This document shows positions 1 through 6,329 of a stretch of DNA of 9,732 nucleotides, one piece after another (the stretch's first letter is position 1; every line of letters starts with the position of its first letter). A program made the position numbers and the translations under genes. The notes beneath the pieces were generated by a model. It had not been told where the DNA came from and ran no database searches. It worked only from the letters and a program-made list of their open reading frames with translations. Source of the DNA: an uncultured Eubacteriales bacterium (GTDB lineage: Bacteria; Bacillota; Clostridia; Oscillospirales; CAG-272); contig URHI01000078.1 in NCBI GenBank assembly GCA_900547565.1, forward strand, positions 1 through 9,732. The letters are read 5' to 3'.

Positions 1-669
1 GGCGGTCTTCCGGTAGCAAGTGCGGGCAGCGGGCTACTGCTGCTGTCCGGCGGAATTGATTCGCCGGTTGCCGGCTGGATGATGGCCAAGCGCGGCATAC
101 GGCTTGAGGCGGTGCATTTCGAGTCGTTCCCTTATACAAGCGAGCGGGCACGGCAAAAGGTGCTGGAGCTTGCCGGTCTGGTCGCACACTGGACAGGTGA
201 CATAAATGTCCACATTGTGTCGCTGACGCACATTCAGGAGGAGCTGGCACGCGCCTGCAACGAGGAATATTTCACGCTTCTTCTGCGCCGCTACATGATG
301 ACCATAGCCGACCGCATTGCGCATGAGCGCGGTTGCGGGGCACTGATTACGGGCGAAAGCTTAGGACAGGTTGCCAGCCAGACACTGCCTGCCATCGGCG
401 TTACCGACGCGGTGACAAGTCTTCCGGTCTTCCGCCCCTGCATCGGTATGGACAAGGAGGAAATCGTTCGTCTTGCACGTCACATCGGTACGTTTGACAC
501 ATCTATTCAGCCGTATGAGGACTGCTGCACCGTTTTTACACCGCGTCACCCCAAGACCCGCCCGGAGCTTGCCAAGGTCGAAGCGGAAGAGAAAAAGGTC
601 GATTTTGAAGCGCTTGTCACCGAGGCGCTCGGCACACTTAACACGGTGAGAATAAAAGCCGAGTTCTGA
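1..669 (+). CDS. thiI: tRNA 4-thiouridine synthase ThiI, C-terminal part (5' end outside the window)
   Basis: ThiI adenylates uridine 8 of tRNA and transfers sulfur to it, making 4-thiouridine; in many bacteria it also supplies sulfur for the thiamine thiazole. The reading frame is open from base 1, so the N-terminal ferredoxin-like and THUMP domains lie upstream. What remains is the PP-loop ATPase domain: the pyrophosphate-binding signature SGGIDSP is encoded at 46-66, followed by family-typical stretches such as TGESLGQVASQTL and a CCTVFTPRHPKT segment holding the conserved cysteine pair. The protein ends shortly after, with no C-terminal rhodanese domain. This is the shorter Firmicutes-type architecture rather than the E. 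coli type, so the persulfide would come from a partner cysteine desulfurase, often encoded just upstream in Firmicutes but not visible here. A strong terminator follows 27 bases after the stop, so this is the last gene of its transcription unit. Confidence 0.95.
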   Translation, partial: GGLPVASAGSGLLLLSGGIDSPVAGWMMAKRGIRLEAVHFESFPYTSERARQKVLELAGLVAHWTGDINVHIVSLTHIQEELARACNEEYFTLLLRRYMMTIADRIAHERGCGALITGESLGQVASQTLPAIGVTDAVTSLPVFRPCIGMDKEEIVRLARHIGTFDTSIQPYEDCCTVFTPRHPKTRPELAKVEAEEKKVDFEALVTEALGTLNTVRIKAEF

Positions 670-695
670 CGTATAGCCTGCTTATACACCCATTT

Positions 696-736
696 AAAAA
701 TCACTTTGCCGTATTGCTGCGGCAAAGTGATTTTTT
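696..736 (+). terminator. Rho-independent terminator of thiI, probably bidirectional
   Basis: A perfect 12-bp stem (700-711 with 720-731, arms ATCACTTTGCCG / CGGCAAAGTGAT) closes an 8-base loop. It is flanked by an A-run at 696-700 and a T-run at 731-736, so it can terminate in both directions. It ends thiI on the plus strand and would also end the serine dehydratase remnant on the minus strand. Its outer arms match those of the terminator at 9588-9631. Confidence 0.9.
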
Positions 737-740
737 GTCC

Positions 741-959
741 TTAAGGACTACGGTCTGTCGTCTCCCGGCACAGAGAGAACGGCAAAGTAGGGTATGATGT
801 CCCCGGCCGTTTCTTGCCAGCGGGCCGTACAGCGTCACCCGGAAGCCCACCGCTCCCGGGATTATCTCTGCGTAATATCACTGCGGCCCGCTCCGGCACC
901 ACGGTATGCGAGCTGGACGGTCCGCGCCTGATCTTATATAGCTCACGAATGGATTGCAT
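741..959 (-). pseudogene. Decayed fragment of an L-serine dehydratase (SdaA-type) gene
   Basis: On the minus strand an ATG at 959-957, preceded by a GAGGT ribosome binding site, opens a frame beginning MQSIRELYKIRRGPSSSHT. This is the start of the L-serine dehydratase small domain, whose GPSSSHT signature is very characteristic (usual form SIRELYKIG.GPSSSHTMGP.RAA). The match runs through PERAAVILRR and is then lost. It resumes one frame over from about position 850, where FRVTLYGPLARNGRGHHT corresponds to the family's RVTLYGSLAATGKGHLTD. A frameshift near 848-856 therefore breaks the gene. After about position 791 no family sequence is visible; the original frame stops at 743-741. Only about 55 residues' worth of homology survives, so the iron-sulfur catalytic part is absent. 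The intact enzyme would deaminate L-serine to pyruvate and ammonia. A sequencing error could explain the frameshift but not the truncation. Confidence 0.82.
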
Positions 960-1170
960 AGTCGCTACCTCATTCCTTGAATTTTCATAATTGTGCCGCA
1001 AAGCGAAAATTCTTGTCCGGATGGCTTTTTGCGGATATTATGCTGTATTTGCGCAGCGTGGTAAGTCCCGCGTAAAAAATTCTGCGTTTACGCATATATC
1101 CGAACAATATTTGTATTATGAACGGCAGTGTGCGGTTTCATTTAGTGCAACAGAATGTACCTGTCGTGCA

Positions 1171-1200
1171 TTGACAGCGGCCGCGGAGTTTTATTATAAT
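1171..1200 (+). promoter_or_regulatory. Sigma-A type promoter of the sugar operon
   Basis: A consensus -35 TTGACA (1171-1176) and a consensus -10 TATAAT (1195-1200) are separated by 18 bases. Transcription should start near 1207, giving a leader of roughly 50 bases before the isomerase ATG at 1259. Both hexamers being perfect suggests high basal strength, so control probably comes from a repressor at the palindrome just downstream. Confidence 0.82.
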
Positions 1201-1218
1201 TAAATCACAGATATATTA

Positions 1219-1232
1219 TGTCCCGGGGGACA
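1219..1232 (+). promoter_or_regulatory. Candidate operator palindrome downstream of the sugar-operon promoter
   Basis: TGTCCC-GG-GGGACA is a perfect 6-bp dyad around a 2-base centre, about 13-26 bases after the predicted transcription start. A GC-rich palindrome between +1 and the ribosome binding site is where a repressor could block a strong promoter. The function is inferred from position and symmetry; no regulator gene adjoins it. It could also fold as a weak hairpin in the leader, but a 2-base loop makes that unlikely. Confidence 0.5.
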
Positions 1233-1258
1233 AATTTTATATTGTGGGAGGCAGGAAT

Positions 1259-2695
1259 ATGGATTTTTCAAGAAAGCCCAGAATAGGTGTACTTCTTATC
1301 GGCGCCAAACGCTTCAAGCCGCTCGGCGAGGGCACCGCCCGCGGCAGCTACGAACAGCGCAAGGCCGCCGAGGCCGACAGCTATATTTCCGTATTCTCCG
1401 GGTTTGCCGACATTGTGTTCGACGGCCCGGTTTACGAGCGTGAAGAGGCCGAGGCGGCAGCACGCCGATTTTACAACGAGGACTGTGACTGCGCCGTTGC
1501 CATCCTGCTGTCGTGGGCGGAGGATTTTGCCTGGATACACTTTCTGCGCGAGCTGCCCGACAGCATACCGATGTTCTTTGCCTCGGTGGTGCGCGATTCG
1601 CTGTCAATTACCGACACCAACGACGAAGACCAGTTTGTCGACTTTCTCTCGGCCGGGTCGCTGGTTGGATTTCAGGAGGCGTCCGGTTCGTTCCGCCGCT
1701 TCAACCGCCCAATGACAGATATGTGCATCGGCACGCTTGACACGGTAGCCGAAAAGCTGAGTATATTCGCAACCGCCGCCAAGGTGCGCAATATTCTGCG
1801 CCACTCAAAGATCTCTCTGCTGTCCTGCTTCAACGAGGCAATGTGGGCAACATATGTCGATCCGTACAACATATTCATGAAGATCGGCCCGGAAATACAT
1901 TTCCTGTCGGTCATGGAGCTGGTCAATGAAATAAACGTCACTGATGACAAAATGATATCAGCGCTGTGCGAGCGCCTGTGCCGGAAATACCGTGTATACC
2001 CCAGTGTAGACTTTGATAAGCTGCACGCATCTGTAAAAGCGACCTACGCTATGGAACAGCTAGCCCTGCGCGAGGGTACTGACCTGCTGGTCCTCAACGA
2101 TATCGACACCGTTCTGTTTGCCAATGTTGGACTGCGTCCCGGCTTCACTCCCACAACGCCAGACCTGCCGATGGTGACTGTCCCCGAGGGCGACATAGGC
2201 GGTGGGCTGGCGACCTACATACTCCAGGCGACAACCGGCCGTCCCGCCAATTTCATAGAACCGTTTTATATCGATCACGTGCGCGGAACATTTGCGGCCG
2301 GTCACGCAGGCCCCAACAATTATCAGGCCTGCCCCGAAAACTGCATAATCGCACGTGACGAGCGCTTTGCAAAGAGCGGATGGAAGTATGCAGGGGCACC
2401 GTTCGCCTGGTATGTATTCCCTGCCGGCATCAAAACCATGCTGCACATGTCCGAAAAGGACGGCAGAATGAAAATGGTGTGCGCGCTGGTGGAATGTCTG
2501 CCGACAGAGCACTATCTTGCGTCCTATTCCCACGCTGATTTCAGACCTGTAGGCGACATGTCGCCCGAGCAGCTGTTTGAGGGCATAGTGTCAAACGGTG
2601 TGACACAGCATTACGGCATTGTCGACGGCGACTGTATCAGGCAGCTGCGAGCTCTTGCCGGGCTGTGCGGATTTGAATTTGTATATGTAAAGTGA
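1259..2695 (+). CDS. FucI/AraA-like sugar isomerase (L-fucose/L-arabinose isomerase superfamily)
   Basis: A 478-residue cytoplasmic protein resembling metal-dependent aldose-ketose isomerases of the L-fucose/L-arabinose isomerase superfamily. The ATG at 1259 is chosen because GGGAG at 1246-1250 sits 8 bases upstream; an in-frame GTG at 1244 has no such site. The N-terminal half has alternating Rossmann-like segments (RIGVLLIG near residue 8, then CAVAILLSWAEDFAWIHFL). The C-terminal half carries the likely active site: PEGDIGG with Glu310, FIEPFYID with Glu334 (Asp339 close by), AAGHAG with His349, and SHADF with His425. The Glu310-Glu334-His349 spacing resembles Glu306-Glu333-His350 of E. 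coli AraA and Glu337-Asp361 of FucI, so these are proposed Mn-binding residues. It is about as long as AraA and clearly shorter than FucI. First gene of a five-gene operon with a phosphohexose isomerase and a sugar kinase. The substrate cannot be assigned. Confidence 0.75.
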   Translation: MDFSRKPRIGVLLIGAKRFKPLGEGTARGSYEQRKAAEADSYISVFSGFADIVFDGPVYEREEAEAAARRFYNEDCDCAVAILLSWAEDFAWIHFLRELPDSIPMFFASVVRDSLSITDTNDEDQFVDFLSAGSLVGFQEASGSFRRFNRPMTDMCIGTLDTVAEKLSIFATAAKVRNILRHSKISLLSCFNEAMWATYVDPYNIFMKIGPEIHFLSVMELVNEINVTDDKMISALCERLCRKYRVYPSVDFDKLHASVKATYAMEQLALREGTDLLVLNDIDTVLFANVGLRPGFTPTTPDLPMVTVPEGDIGGGLATYILQATTGRPANFIEPFYIDHVRGTFAAGHAGPNNYQACPENCIIARDERFAKSGWKYAGAPFAWYVFPAGIKTMLHMSEKDGRMKMVCALVECLPTEHYLASYSHADFRPVGDMSPEQLFEGIVSNGVTQHYGIVDGDCIRQLRALAGLCGFEFVYVK

Positions 2696-2702
2696 GATAA
2701 CA

Positions 2703-3206
2703 ATGAAAAAAGTACTTGTGATAACATATGATAAATGCGATGACAGCGAGCTGATGTACCCGCTGTACCGTCTGCGTGAGGCCGACATTGAGCCGGTCGT
2801 GTGCTCACTTGAAAAGCGTGTGATACACGCCAAAGTGTTTGTAACAGCCGAGGCGGTGCTGTTGCCGGAGGAGGTCAATACAGACGACTACGTCGGGCTG
2901 TACCTGCCCGGCGGCGCTGCCCCCGAAAAACTTCGGCAAAACCGCGCCGTGCTGGGCGTGGTAAGAGAATTTTCCGCCGCCGCAAAACCGATATGCGCCG
3001 TCTGCCACGGCCCGCAGGTGCTTATCTCAGCCGGACTTACCCGCGGGCATAAATGCACCTGCTATGCCGGAATACGGGACGACCTGATAAACTCGGGGGC
3101 CGAATATATTGACGTTCCGGTAGTGATCGACGGGACGCTGGTAACATCGCGTCATCCTGCGGATATGCCGTACATGATGCGGGAATTTGTCCGCCTTCTT
3201 GCCTGA
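2703..3206 (+). CDS. DJ-1/PfpI family protein
   Basis: A 167-residue single-domain protein of the DJ-1/PfpI superfamily (type I glutamine-amidotransferase fold). The nucleophile elbow reads AVCHGPQ with Cys101 followed by His102, and the partner acid is Glu16 in DDSEL, both placed as in PfpI. The C-terminal half (GLTRGHKCTCYAGIRDDLINSGAEY, then DGTLVTSRHPADMP) is also PfpI-like. Relatives are described as cysteine peptidases, glyoxalase III or protein/nucleotide deglycases and chaperones; sequence alone does not choose among them. The gene starts 7 bases after the isomerase stop with only a weak ribosome binding site (GTGAGA, overlapping that stop), which suggests translational coupling. In a sugar operon, a role in repairing carbonyl damage from reactive sugars or methylglyoxal is plausible (inference). 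No signal peptide, so cytoplasmic. Confidence 0.88.
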   Translation: MKKVLVITYDKCDDSELMYPLYRLREADIEPVVCSLEKRVIHAKVFVTAEAVLLPEEVNTDDYVGLYLPGGAAPEKLRQNRAVLGVVREFSAAAKPICAVCHGPQVLISAGLTRGHKCTCYAGIRDDLINSGAEYIDVPVVIDGTLVTSRHPADMPYMMREFVRLLA

Positions 3207-3232
3207 GCAAACTGAAAGAGAGGACCTGTTAT

Positions 3233-5044
3233 ATGAGCTTTATGTTCAATCCCTTCCCTTATGAAGATGAAACCGCCGTCAACCGAATAAGCGCCGACGG
3301 AATAGATCTGTCAGAGGCATATTCAGGCAATGACGCCGTCGCTGAAAAGCTGAATGAGGTGTTGCGCTCCAAAGGTGCCGGCTGTGTCATAGGTATTGAC
3401 GGCTACACCACCGCACCGTTTGATGCCATAACGGGACTTATAACCGAGAGGTGTCTGCTTATCAGCACCTCAGACCTTTTCAGGCCTGCCGCCGAGCTGC
3501 GGGAGCTGCTGCACGACAACCTCCCCGAGGATCGCGTAAAGGACCCGGTCCTGCTGTACGGCAAGCTGTTTACCGAGGGCTTTACGGGTCTTTTTGACCC
3601 CGCACGTGTTGAAGCTGCTATTGAAAAAATAAAGTCTGCCCCCTGCCCAGTGGTGCTGTGCGGCTACGGCGCACTGTCCGACTGCTTTGCCGGCATTGTG
3701 AACGTAAAAATCTGGGCAGACATTACTCCCAAGCGTGCAGTACTCAACGTAAAGGCGGGCGGCTACAGAAATTACGGCAACGATTGCGACCTACCCTATA
3801 AGGTCACTATGCGTCGGTGCTATTATGTCGATTTTGAGGTATCGTTCAGTCTGCGGTGCCGCCTTCTGGCCGCACACGCGCTGGACTATTATATCTGCGC
3901 TGACAGGCCCGGCGAGCTTCAGCTGCTCGGCGGCCGTCTGCTTGACAGCCTGCTGTGTCATGTGCTTGACTACCCTATCCGCCAGAAGCCGGTTTATCTG
4001 GAGGGTGTCTGGGGCGGATATTACATCATGAAATACAGAAATCTGCCCGACACCATGAAAAACTGCGCGTGGGTGTTTGACATGATACCCATGGAGGTCA
4101 GCACTGTCATCGAATGCAGTGGACAGAAGTTCGAATTTCCGTTTTACGCAGTAGTGGCGGCATACGGTGAAAAGCTGATGGGCATCCGCTGTATGCAGGA
4201 GTTCCACGGCTTTTTCCCTATCCGGTTCAACTATGACGACACCTTTCACGCCAGCGGCAATATGTCCATACAGCTGCACCCCGGCGCTGACTGGGTGGTG
4301 AACAATCATAACGAGCTGGGACGCCAGGACGAAAGCTATTACATTGTCGTGACCGGACAGGGCGCCAAAACCTATCTCGGGTTCAACTCGGGTGTGGATG
4401 TGGATGAATTTGTCGAAAAGGTCAAACAAAGCGAGCGCGAGCACTGCCCGGTAGATTATAAAAAGTATATTCACGCCGAGGACAGCTACCCCGGTATGCA
4501 GGTCATGATACCCGCCGGTACCATACATGCCTCGGGTCAAAACCAGGTTATACTTGAGATAGGTTCACTGACAGTCGGCTCCTACACCTACAAAATGTAT
4601 GACTACCTGCGCCGCGACCTGGACGGCAATCCCCGCCCCATTCACTCATATTACGGCGAAATCAACCTAAACCGCAACATGACAGAGCAATATGTCCGCG
4701 CCAACCTTGTCAACGGCCGCAAGAGAATTGTGCGCGAGGGCGGCGAGGGCGACCAGTGGTGGCAGGAGATGGTTGTCGGCGAGTGCGATCAGCTGTACAT
4801 ATGGCTAAAAAATCTGTTGTTCGGCGACTGCATGGAGGACGATACAAAAGGCGACTTCTGTGTGCTGACACTGGTGGACGGCGAGCGGGTGACGGTTCGT
4901 TCCAAAGCACACCCCGAGCGCAAATATGACATGAATTATCTTGATATAGTGGTGGTGCCCGCCGACATGGGCGAGTTCGAGCTTATCAACGGCAAGCCCG
5001 GCACGCGCATTGTCATGCACAAGACCATGCTGAAAAGAGTCTGA
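3233..5044 (+). CDS. Class I mannose-6-phosphate isomerase with N-terminal degenerate kinase-like domain
   Basis: A 603-residue two-part protein. Residues about 320-480 form a type I phosphomannose isomerase cupin with all four expected zinc ligands: Gln347 and His349 in SIQLHPG, Glu367 in RQDESYYIV, and His432 in IPAGTIHASG. TFKMYDW-like and RRDLDGNPRP segments follow, as in the family. The enzyme would interconvert mannose 6-phosphate (or a related aldose phosphate) and a ketose phosphate. Residues about 35-200 resemble a uridine-kinase-like P-loop fold, but the phosphate loop is degenerate (GIDGYTT at 54-60 instead of GxxxxGKS/T), so ATP binding there is doubtful. This long architecture resembles class I enzymes of Bacteroidetes and Clostridia, not the roughly 320-residue B. 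subtilis ManA. A good ribosome binding site (AGAGAGG, 3217-3223) lies 9 bases before the ATG. The last ~120 residues form a second cupin-like half. The stop is 2 bases before the ROK kinase ATG. Confidence 0.85.
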   Translation: MSFMFNPFPYEDETAVNRISADGIDLSEAYSGNDAVAEKLNEVLRSKGAGCVIGIDGYTTAPFDAITGLITERCLLISTSDLFRPAAELRELLHDNLPEDRVKDPVLLYGKLFTEGFTGLFDPARVEAAIEKIKSAPCPVVLCGYGALSDCFAGIVNVKIWADITPKRAVLNVKAGGYRNYGNDCDLPYKVTMRRCYYVDFEVSFSLRCRLLAAHALDYYICADRPGELQLLGGRLLDSLLCHVLDYPIRQKPVYLEGVWGGYYIMKYRNLPDTMKNCAWVFDMIPMEVSTVIECSGQKFEFPFYAVVAAYGEKLMGIRCMQEFHGFFPIRFNYDDTFHASGNMSIQLHPGADWVVNNHNELGRQDESYYIVVTGQGAKTYLGFNSGVDVDEFVEKVKQSEREHCPVDYKKYIHAEDSYPGMQVMIPAGTIHASGQNQVILEIGSLTVGSYTYKMYDYLRRDLDGNPRPIHSYYGEINLNRNMTEQYVRANLVNGRKRIVREGGEGDQWWQEMVVGECDQLYIWLKNLLFGDCMEDDTKGDFCVLTLVDGERVTVRSKAHPERKYDMNYLDIVVVPADMGEFELINGKPGTRIVMHKTMLKRV

Positions 5045-5046
5045 AT

Positions 5047-5913
5047 ATGAAACGGTTTCTTCTTGCCATTGACGCGGGCGGAACATTTCTCAAGTCGGCG
5101 CTGTTCTGCAACGGTGAGCTGTGCCGTGACACGTTTTTCCGGGTGGAGGCAGACTCCGACAGAGGAAATGCAGCTCAGATACGGGCGGCTTACGACAGTA
5201 TAATCGCTCACGCAGCCGCATGCGCCCGGAGCAGAGGCGGCCGCATATTCCGTGTGTCGGTCGACACGCCGGGCCCGTTTGACTTCTCCACGGGAACGCC
5301 GCTCATGAAGCACAAATACCGGGCGATTTACGGCATATCGCTTGTCCCGTGGATAAAGCAGGCGGCCGGAGACGTTGAGGTGCGATTTGTGCACGACTCA
5401 ACCGCGTTTATACTGGGCGTCGCTCGGCAGGGCACCTGCCGCCCGGTAGCCGGCGCAATGATAGGTACCGGCCTCGGATTTGCCATGCTCGGACATGACG
5501 GCAGGCCCCAAACACGCCCCGACGGCGGACCGCTGGTGAGTATTTACCAAAGACCTCTGCGCCAGACGACAGCCGAGGAGCTTATTTCCGGACGCGGGAT
5601 AGTGGCACGGTACAACGCCAATGCGGCCGTCCCGGCAGACAATGCAAAGCAGATCGGCGACCGTGCCGCGGCGGGTGACGGCAATGCGCGCCGCATATAT
5701 CTTGAAACAGGTGAGCTGCTCGGCGAGGTCGTGCGCCCGATACTGTTGCAGTACGGCGTGCAGGCATTTATTCTCGGCGGGCAGATCTCAAAATCTTTTT
5801 CGCTTATGGAACCGGGACTGCGGCAGGCTCTTGCAGGACTCGGGCAGCTGAAATACATTGCCGCGGCTGAGGATATTGACAATGTCCACCTTTACGGTGC
5901 GGCGCTGGCTTAA
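5047..5913 (+). CDS. ROK family sugar kinase lacking the zinc motif
   Basis: A 288-residue ROK-family protein (glucokinase/fructokinase/mannokinase-like), expected to phosphorylate a hexose with ATP in the cytoplasm. Visible elements in order: the phosphate-1 loop AIDAGGTFLKS (residues 7-17), VDTPGPFDF (72-80), HDSTAF with the probable catalytic Asp117, the phosphate-2 loop GTGLGFAML (140-148), a TTAEELISGRGI helix (174-185), and the adenosine segment ILGGQISKS (242-250). The usual ROK zinc-binding cysteines (CxCGxxGCxE) and the preceding GH are missing, and the catalytic segment reads HDSTA rather than the common NDANA. This marks a divergent subgroup whose sugar specificity cannot be inferred from the E. 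coli enzymes. The gene begins 2 bases after the phosphomannose isomerase stop, so translation is probably coupled. Next to that isomerase, a mannose or related hexose kinase is the simplest reading. Confidence 0.85.
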   Translation: MKRFLLAIDAGGTFLKSALFCNGELCRDTFFRVEADSDRGNAAQIRAAYDSIIAHAAACARSRGGRIFRVSVDTPGPFDFSTGTPLMKHKYRAIYGISLVPWIKQAAGDVEVRFVHDSTAFILGVARQGTCRPVAGAMIGTGLGFAMLGHDGRPQTRPDGGPLVSIYQRPLRQTTAEELISGRGIVARYNANAAVPADNAKQIGDRAAAGDGNARRIYLETGELLGEVVRPILLQYGVQAFILGGQISKSFSLMEPGLRQALAGLGQLKYIAAAEDIDNVHLYGAALA

Positions 5914-5922
5914 GGGGGCTTT

Positions 5923-6261
5923 ATGACAGGACTTGAAATTTCAGAATATATCGGCGAGGGCTACGACCGAACACTGACATACGGTGCGTGGCGGGTCGCG
6001 TTTCTCAACTTTGCGCCGCAGTTTGACAATATCACATATATTGAACGACACCTGCTTACCGATGAGGTGTTCGTACTGCTGGCAGGCGAGGCTGAGCTTT
6101 TGATCGGAGAAGAGCGCGAGGCTGTAACCATGGAGCCGTGCCGGCTGTATAATGTCAGGGCCGGGACATGGCACAACATCCGTGTCAGCCGCGACGCGCG
6201 TGTGCTGATTGTTGAAAACAGCGACACAGGCAAGCAAAACAGCGAATATATTTACTTCTGA
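5923..6261 (+). CDS. Small single-domain cupin protein of unknown function
   Basis: A 112-residue protein with one cupin barrel. The first motif is HLLTDEVFVLLAGEAELLIG (residues 43-62) and the second is YNVRAGTWHNI (82-92); His43, Glu48 and His90 are candidate metal or substrate ligands. The tail VENSDTGKQNSEY is distinctive and looks conserved in relatives as I recall them (not checked). The ATG at 5923 follows an AGGGGG ribosome binding site and lies 9 bases after the ROK kinase stop, so it is the last gene of the operon. The size fits sugar-processing cupins such as sugar isomerases, epimerases or mutarotase-like proteins, but no specific activity can be assigned. A sugar-related role is inferred from the neighbours only. 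Confidence 0.75.
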   Translation: MTGLEISEYIGEGYDRTLTYGAWRVAFLNFAPQFDNITYIERHLLTDEVFVLLAGEAELLIGEEREAVTMEPCRLYNVRAGTWHNIRVSRDARVLIVENSDTGKQNSEYIYF

Positions 6262-6263
6262 AC

Positions 6264-6320
6264 AAAAGGCTCTCCTACAGATGAAATGTTCCCGAAGGTA
6301 CATTTCACCGGGAGAGCCGT
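6264..6320. terminator. Long hairpin between the convergent sugar operon and sigma-factor gene
   Basis: An outer 8-bp stem (GGCTCTCC 6268-6275 with GGAGAGCC 6311-6318) encloses an inner 8-bp stem (TGAAATGT 6282-6289 with ACATTTCA 6300-6307), separated by unpaired bases. The minus strand runs from the stem into TTTTGTT, a good terminator tail for the sigma-factor gene, whose stop is at 6332-6330. The plus-strand tail GTTATTGT is poorer. Bidirectional use is likely because the two genes converge here. Confidence 0.75.
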
Positions 6321-6329
6321 TATTGTAGC

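Noticed and set aside
991..1203. A 70-codon open frame on the plus strand before the sugar operon
   Set aside because: It has no ribosome binding site, runs through the -35 and -10 hexamers and ends just past the -10. The peptide has no recognisable pattern.
1201..1258. A riboswitch in the leader of the sugar operon
   Set aside because: The leader is only about 50 bases and holds one short palindrome, with no expression platform or conserved riboswitch core.
3791..4540. A 249-codon open frame on the minus strand inside the phosphomannose isomerase gene
   Set aside because: The plus frame carries all four zinc ligands and continuous family similarity; the opposite frame looks like a shadow.
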